Positions 52,651 to 60,398 of a DNA stretch of 60,398 nucleotides are shown one piece after another. The notes under the pieces are model-generated. The model was not told the origin of the DNA and searched no databases. It saw nothing but the letters and a program-made list of their open reading frames with translations. Origin of the DNA: Cruorifilaria tuberocauda (Eukaryota; Nematoda; Chromadorea; Rhabditida; Onchocercidae); NCBI GenBank assembly GCA_013365365.1, contig JABVXU010000339.1:1-60398 (forward strand), written 5' to 3'. Positions within the stretch are counted from its first letter, which is position 1; each line of letters starts with the position of its first letter. The position numbers were made by a program, and so were the translations under genes.

Positions 52651-55600
52651 ATTAATCAAATTGCCATTATTCGGAAAAATTAGCTGAAAAGATTTTCTCC
52701 GACATTTGCTTCTGTTCAGAAATGAAAAAAATAATTGCCAAATTATTGTGAGGAGTTGTATTTTGGCATATCACGCGGTATTTCTTCAAGTGTATTATCA
52801 CATATTACTGATTCGTTTTTTCTACAAGTAGATAATATTTCTCCGCTCTTTGACATACTTTTCTGAGTAAATTCCGCAATGAATGAGTTTGTCAATTGCT
52901 GGTTTTTCTGAATAATGATTTTAATGAAAGCTATGCTTCATTTTTTCTACTTTTCCTTCAATCTGTTGATCAATTGCATAATGACTATGCATTTTACTAA
53001 GCATATGGTCATTTTTCTCAGCTTTGCACTACCTGGATAATTAATTGCAGCCTGTTAGAAATGTTGATATACTGCAATTTATGGTCAGTTATAGGGAATT
53101 AAATGCGCAGTAAGCTATTCTTTGTTATAGCCACTAAATTAACTAGGGATGAGGCGTAGAAAACTTTCGTTTTATTCAATAGAAAGCTCTATCCTCTCCT
53201 TACTTTGTTTAATTCGTTTTGTTCTGGGTTTTTGTTATCGTTGAGGTCCGTTTTTCTAAAATGATATTAAGTAAAATGAAATAAACATGATTTTTAAAGT
53301 GTTTCATTTTTGAACGAAAAATATTAATTAAAAATTGAGCGTAAAACAAAATCCACCGAAGTTTTGATTCGCTATCAGCGCGCCTGCCGTTGCAGCTGAT
53401 TTTTTGCGTTTCAATAGTTACTAATTGCGTGATGGTGAGTTTTTCTTTCTCCTTGTCATTACTAGCACTGTGTTTAGATAAACCATCCTTTTTACTTTGT
53501 TCCTTAAATTGGCTGCAAATATGACACGGACTTTTGCTCTGTTAAGATTTAGTTTATTTCCTTTTTACAAGAAATTGTGATTTTTTTGGATTCAAAATTA
53601 CGCTGTAGAAGTATGTTACTTCGATGAAGCAGTTAAATTTGCAAGCAAAACATCATGAGAAATAATAACAGCTACAACAAAGAATTAAAAGTACTGAACG
53701 AACGGGTAATTATAGGTATATTGTAGGAAAAAATAGAATAAATATGTCGTAAAATGGGAGTGAAGTATGAAAATAGGAGATGATTGATTAATAATTAATT
53801 ACGATTAAAATAACATGAGATGATTATTTCTCAAATTGATAACTGAAAAGGCAGTAGATGCTATTTCCTAATAAGTTTCATCTGCTAATCGTTTCATTCA
53901 ACACGTTTAATGCATCTGAAAAACCTTTTTTGAAGTTTTTTGAGTCTATCTTTTTGTCTTTCTCTTTTTTCCACACCTTATTCTCCCTTGCTGGATTTTT
54001 CCCGTTACCACCTCGCGCCTTTGATACGTTCCATTGTGATGCTCCTCTTGCATGTAAGCACATCTGTATATTAGCTAACTTTTCAATTCGAATATTATTG
54101 CATTCGCAGTTGCTGCGAATATTTCAAGTTAGCGTCAGATCATTTGATTTTATCAGACAAGAAGTGGGTCCGTGGTTCCATGATCTCACAGTACTTAACT
54201 CTAGATGACAAGAAGCATTAGCATGATTGGTTAGTATCTTCGGACGTTGTCCGTTTTCTTGTGGCAGGAGGAAGGAGGAAATAATTCACGACGAACAACC
54301 AACCGATATCATTGAATTTAGAAAATGATGTAGCTAAGAAGTTAATTCGCTTCTCTATATTTAGCAGTTGCTTTTCGAATTGCTGAAAGACCGTTCTCGA
54401 TCATACTGTAGTAATTTTCTTTCACTGTTGTTTTTCTGAGTTCAGTCGACGAATTAGTTTCGGTAGTTAAAAATTAGTATTATTAATTCATAGCTGTTGT
54501 TAATTCTCTTTGTGATAATTCATATCGCGGGGAAAGGGACGCAAGCTATTTCCTCCTCTTTTGCAGAAAATATTTTTGCCAATTAGAATATGAATGGAAA
54601 ATAGCTGTAGAAGGAAAGAATACATTTCCCTTCAAAGGAAAAATGCTCATTTGTAATAGGGAGAGCAATAGTTGAGATGTTTTCTTCATTTTAGTATTGA
54701 AATTTATCCGTAAATGTCTCGTATAGCCAATTCTTCATCGGTATTGACTATATAAAAGTCCAAGAGAATAGGAAAGAATAAATAGGAGAATGTTGCCTGT
54801 TAATGTTAAGGAAGTTATGTGTTACAAAAAAGAAATGAAAATGTCAACTGATGGAATAAATTGTAGCGAAATTTCTTCCGCACTTTTAATTTCATTTTGA
54901 AAGTCATTCCACCGATGTTTTCCAGATGAAACGCTCCGTATAGTAAAGAGATCTTTCATCTGAAATGCTAGAAGGAAGCAGTTGTAGCTTAGAAAGCTAT
55001 TAGTTCGATTGTTGCGTTCTGTTAAACCAGGTGTTAAATGTAATCTTTTATGCCCTGTTAAATTCGATTTTCTCGTTATCTCTTTTGGACTCATAAGCCA
55101 AGTTCTAGTGACCCTCAGATCTTTTATTTCATTGACTATCCCCAAACACGTAATTTATAGTGGTAGTTCTTTGGCACAGTCCAATATTTTCTCCTGTTTA
55201 CAATCACTTCCTAACTAAATGCACGTTTCCGGTTGGCAGGTGTGCTCTAAAAGCATTTTTCTGATTTCTTCTTTCCGAAGGTTTATTGCAAGGATGTTTA
55301 ATGTGGTGACGTAGTGATACGGCATCACTAGCCACCACAAATCTTCAAATATATCATTTCACTCCTTATCGAACGGATAAAAAAGCCAATGAAAGTTAGA
55401 AGTAAGCAAAGAGAGGCAGATGCCATTCATGATAAATCTGAATTTTCGAATTCAGTCATGAGTTATCCTCGGAGTTGAAGTGATAATGAAGGAGCAGCTG
55501 GAATGTAAACAATGTGATTATGTGAAGCATACAATATTTCATTCATCAATTTTGCTAATGCTTCACCTAATGAGGGAGAAGTCGGAGTAAAACTCAAATT

Positions 55601-58600
55601 CTTTCTCTTGATTTTGAGAAATTTCGTTTTCAAAAAAGGAATTATTTTTTTAATTAGACTGGAATTACAATTTATTAAATTAGGACTGGACAAAATGCAA
55701 CGGAAACTAGAGCAGCTTTCTGTTTCAACTACCGATATTACTTACAATTTGGGATTGTAATCAGTGACATGGACAACCTATGATAATATCGTAAACAAAT
55801 CAAATCTCAGGGGTCACTTCCGTTTATTCAATAAAAGCATTTCTCTCATAATGATCCTTTCCCCGCCGACTTGCTGATAAAGAGCTTTATCGAATAACAA
55901 AGTAAACTAGGCATTTCGTCTAAAATATTATAAATATGCCATCAAACATTTTTATGACTGCTCATTTTTGGCTCCTTTCATTCATTCCATCTTATTTCAC
56001 CCATTCAAACACTACGCATAAATCGTGGAATGAGACTTCTCCGAGAAGTCAATAACTTAAACAGGGGAAGGGCGATCAGTCGGAGGAACGGGTGGAGGCC
56101 CATTTCTTCGTTTCCGGTTTCTTTTGAATCAAGGGTGCACAGCCAGAATAAGATCGAATAAGAATCCACAATATTATTTCTTAGGACGATGTTTGACAAT
56201 AGAATTTACAATTTATATGTTTTTAACTCGGTTTGTACTAGAGAGCAAAATTTAGGCTGTGATAATAGATGAGAAGACTTGAGATCAGTGATGAGCGTTG
56301 TGGGGCGTCGAGGAGCAATCATATCACGATAACAACGTTTTCAGTCTATCTCTTTTTCCCCTTAAATTGCGCTAATCTCAAGTGAAATCAATCATTGACG
56401 AACAAAAACGGAGCAATTTTGAGGTTTTTTTAAATTATGGAATGCTTTATTTGCCATATTTCTGCAGTACTAATTTATGGTTTATTGATCTTTCAGCAAG
56501 ATATTCTCTTATTCTGAAATAAAATGAGAAAAATATCAGAATTCAGCATAAACATTTATTGAAAATAAACTATTTTAATAGCGATATGAAGAAAGCATTA
56601 GCTGTTCTCACTTAATAATAGGACGAATTTAAATTCGTGCTTGACGAAGAATTAGATGAGTTAGTCTCGAGCAGTTATGATACCTTACAAGTGGCAAAGA
56701 GATAAGTGATAAGTGAAATTTCACATTATTTATTTATTTTGTAAAGATACTTACTGATTGATATTACTTGATAGTAAATGATAGTTGATAAAATTGGTAG
56801 AAAATAAATGTGTCGTTTGTGATCGGTAAATTTTACAAAAAAAGAAAGGAGTTGAGTGGAAAAAAGATTGGAAGTTGCTATCTGAGAGAAAAGGAAGTAA
56901 ATGTGGAAAACCTTGACCCTTTCAAATTCTCCAGCTAGAACGTGCAATCGTCGTTCCACGACTACGTATCGGAAGTAGAATGCAATAAGTGATATACAAC
57001 AATAAAATAGGAACAGAATGAATCGCCGTCACCCCAAAGCTTTTGTGATATGATAATAGCAACATATCATTTTGTAAATTTTGCCAGAAATATGCCAGGC
57101 GGGTTTCTATATTATTGAAATTTTTAAAACCAAAGCTATTCGATACAATTTACATGTAATTTGAAATGAATTACTCGATTTTATGAAAAGATTTCCATTC
57201 ACAATTTCCTCAGTCTCACTTTTCTTCCTTTAAATCTTCTTTCGAAAGTAAGTATGACTAGCGCTATTAATTTCACTCATTCACTTTCTATTCCGTCATT
57301 TTCCCTAGAAGAAAAGAGCCAATAGTACGAATGATGGTTTGGTCTGTTTCATGCCATTTACAGGAATGCTTATCATTAATGCTTTGTACAGTATGTTTTC
57401 ATGAACTGCACATTTACTGTATACGTAACCTCACGTGATGACTTCACGAGACTTTCTCATATCAATGAAATCTTATCTCCTGTCAGATAAATAGCTTAAA
57501 ACAAGTGAAGTGCAAGGCGAAGGAAATTCATTTCTCATCTAAATTTTCTTTTGGGCACTTTTCAAATTCTTTAATTTCTTTTTCAAAATCAGCAATTATA
57601 GCAAAATTTTATATTCAGATGAAATTTATAATTTTTTATTATTGCTTTATCGAGTTTTATAAAATTTAATTGCTAGCTATTATCGTTGAAATAAAATATC
57701 CTTCTGATAGTTTCACTTTTGAAAATGTGCTGCGAAGCATTCATTTTATGGATGAATTTATATTGCATCTCTCCCCGGAACTTTCGGTAAAAATTCCGAA
57801 ATTCCGCAGGAAATATTCTCAATTTATTTTATTTCTCTCATTAATTAAGTACAGTATTGGATCAGTCTCGACATGCAAATAATGTAATGTAATCGAAGTA
57901 TTCCGTTGTTGTTGTTATGCCAGTTATCGCACTTCTTCCAGGTTGATAACTAATTTTTGCTAAATTAAACTATTGCGAGGCACCTATCACGAAAAACGAT
58001 TTTTCTCTTAATAGTTATAATTCCCGTCCTCACAGGGAAATCTTTTTCTCGCAATTTCTGAAAGCTGAACAGGAGAGTGAGAAATTTTTTTCGATTTTCA
58101 GTTTTATTTGACTAATTCGGAATACTTTCATACTTAATAAATTATGTCGAATAGTTGTCATTTAGAAGAAAATCTGCCGATTAATCCGTCATTTAGACAT
58201 TTAGAGGGATAGATTTTTTTTAATTATACTTCAAATAATTCATTAGCAACTTGTTGATTCTAATTTCAATCTATCAAACTTTCATTCCTGAATTACGGAG
58301 ATTTCTCCAACTCTTTTAATACACAGAAACCATATGAATTACCGGAAGTGCACTTTCCCTTGTTTTCTCTCTTTCCTTTCCTAACGTTTTTGATTTGCAA
58401 AGAAACGAAAATTAATTAAGAGTGAAATCATAACTTTACAGGAAATATTATTCAACTGTCCCCTCTTGATTTGTCAGCTCTTTCTTTTTCTCGGCCATTC
58501 CTCGCTTCAGATTTGAAATAATAAAACAGTTAAATTCTTGTCATTCTTTGCTTCTCTCATCTTCTCTTTCATCTTCCTCTCTCTCACTGTTAACTGTTAA

Positions 58601-60398
58601 TCCATTGAATTGATCCCAAATAGCTATTAGTTACTTTGAGGTAACAACGACATATTCAGATTAGCACTCTTTTAAATTGGATAATTTCCTTTGCTCAGTT
58701 GAACGTTGATGATTTCATATCCAAAAAGTTTGCCTGCCAGGAGCATTTCAATCACAGTGATCTTTATCAAAAGTACGAGCTTGATATCAGCAACTTTCAT
58801 ATTCTCATTCTCGTTAGCCTGCAAAATATGTCAGTGATCTTACCTAATGGTAGTATTCCTTCCCATTTATAAGCTAATATTGTTAGTTCGAGAGAGTGAA
58901 AGATCGCTTTATTTCTCCTTCAACTATTGAAACGAAATGAGTTATTCAGAGTCGGTTGTGCACATCTCGTCAATTTATATATCGCAATGATAACTTTAGA
59001 AGGATGATTTACTGCTACAAATAATGAGTCTTTCCTTCCCTCTTTGCCTTTTCAGTTCGCTATTCCTTTCATCCCATAACCTGTTTAATCAATGCTTACT
59101 TCATATAATGAAAGATAATTAAAACGAATCGATAATGAGTGATCAGAAAGTTGTCAACGCTGAAATCAAAATTTAGGATAAAATGGACTGAAAGCATTGT
59201 GTCGTCGCAGTGTATAATAAAATGTAGTAATAGTATTGTCCTGAGGGCTTTACCAGTAGTTGAAGAAGAATGAAGGGAAGTAATGAGGAAAAGGGTGGAA
59301 AAGACAATAGCTTCAACTCGCAACAAGCTTACTCTTCAACAAGTAACACTTCTTTTGTATATAAGCGCACGCTACTATCAACAAGCTTAAAACTATCGCT
59401 CTTTCACTACTTGATTCTGATTCCCACGTCTTTTCTTCTGCAATCTTCTGCTTGATCACTTTATAATATTTCAAGAATTTATGAAGGAAGCAACTGGAAG
59501 TTCTGGAACGAATTCTTGGCAACAAGCCTCTCTCTCCTCTCTCCTAATAATTCTATTCTCTTTTCCCACAAGCATTTGTTTCAAGAAGTTTTGAGTAATA
59601 ATTATCTTACCTGTTTTCCATATCTGCTTCATTTTTATTAGCGTTGTTGAAGAACCGAAAAGAAAAATTGGAACTGAAGTTCCTCCAAATGCAACTAAGC
59701 TGATCTAGATTCACCTACTCCAACTTTCTACAACATAAATGAAATTTCCAGTGAAAGTCACTGCGACACACTTTACCTAAGGAGTAACTGCCCACAAGTA
59801 AATGAGAATACTTTGAAATTTCATTAGATATCTCCTCAATTATTGATTTCATAAGCGCGAAGAGTCACTTCATTGATAGCAGCAATTGGTCGTGAGCCAC
59901 GAAATGAACCATTCTTCCCCATCATTTATCAATTACTGTAATCCACAAATGTATAACTATGGTAATCATAAAAACATCTAATGAAAATGTTTAGCTAATG
60001 CGATTTAAAATTTAGACGACAAGAATTCAAACTTAAAGTCCTGGTTTGAAATTCATGAATATACAGATTTGAAAATCCATTCTATGCACTTTCCTGTTAC
60101 CAACGACGTAAAAATCTTTTGATAGAATGTAATATATTTAAAAGTCTGTTAGATTAATAAGTTGACGAATAGTTTAAGCATTTTTCTTTTAATGACAAGC
60201 TAACATGCATAAATGCCTTACAGTAGCCATTGTACAATAATTAATTCGCAGTTAACTGTCTATTTCAGTTTTAAGCCTTGCTTTTCTTGGAGCGATAATA
60301 CTTCACAATTACTTTATGAGAAACAGATGGGAATTTTTCAGGCTTAAATCTCTCCAGTCATATTCCATGACAACAAGCTTTTTTCTGTTTCCTTTAGC
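52651..60398. other. Gene-poor right end of the window, no gene supported
   Basis: About 7.7 kb with only scattered open frames of 60-116 codons. The longest (53858-54208, +) is phenylalanine- and serine-rich from T-rich DNA and matches no family. No Gly-X-Y repeats, RNA genes or transposon ends were recognised. Non-coding RNA or distant exons of a gene beyond the right edge cannot be excluded. Confidence 0.45.

Noticed and set aside
53858..54208. 116-codon + strand open frame
   Set aside because: Phe/Ser/Leu-rich reading of T-rich DNA with no family signature.
1..60398. Bacterial (endosymbiont) insert, transposon or CRISPR array
   Set aside because: No long bacterial-type open frames, no transposase or reverse transcriptase motifs, no terminal repeats or regularly spaced repeats were recognised.

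Overview
The window looks like nuclear DNA of a nematode, most likely a clade III (filarial/spirurid) species. The reasons are AT-rich sequence, genes broken into many small exons separated by AT-rich introns that mostly end in TTTCAG or similar, a collagen tail at the left edge, and protein families with nematode-like divergence. There is no operon-like bacterial organisation and I saw no bacterial insert. Genus and species cannot be decided from what I can see. All exon coordinates were read by eye from splice signals and reading frame.

Layout, left to right. Positions 1-63 hold the last codons of a collagen on the + strand. A block of minus-strand genes follows: CHMP7, an ESCRT-III-like protein (3555-6392); TRAIP/TRUL-1, a RING E3 ubiquitin ligase (9669-13001, perhaps extending to 9151); and two adjacent, related coiled-coil genes that I do not recognise (B at 14815-16676, A at 18354-20471). 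Next is a gene-poor stretch of about 7 kb, then an amino-acid/auxin-permease-family transporter on the + strand (27719-31216). A large minus-strand gene of roughly 35-40 exons, UBR3 (34093-48010), converges on it. UBR3 stands head to head, across about 840 bp, with a + strand gene for the 26S proteasome lid subunit RPN5/PSMD12 (48851-52438). The last 8 kb hold no gene I can support.

How the genes relate. UBR3 (an E3 ligase with a UBR box) and RPN5 (a lid subunit of the machine that degrades ubiquitinated proteins) lie in a divergent arrangement that could share a promoter. TRAIP and CHMP7 act in chromosome/replisome ubiquitination and nuclear-envelope/ESCRT membrane remodelling, respectively, but nothing here shows that they are co-transcribed.

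Most notable observations: the tandem paralogue pair A/B, which keeps a 213-nt coiled-coil exon and phase-0 introns but has no recognised family; the UBR3-RPN5 divergent pair; a GC-AG intron in RPN5; a MIM1-type VPS4-binding motif at the very end of CHMP7; and several unresolved gene ends (RPN5 N-terminus, TRAIP C-terminus, first exon of gene B). I found no convincing new multi-gene system. The A/B pair is the best candidate for something undescribed.
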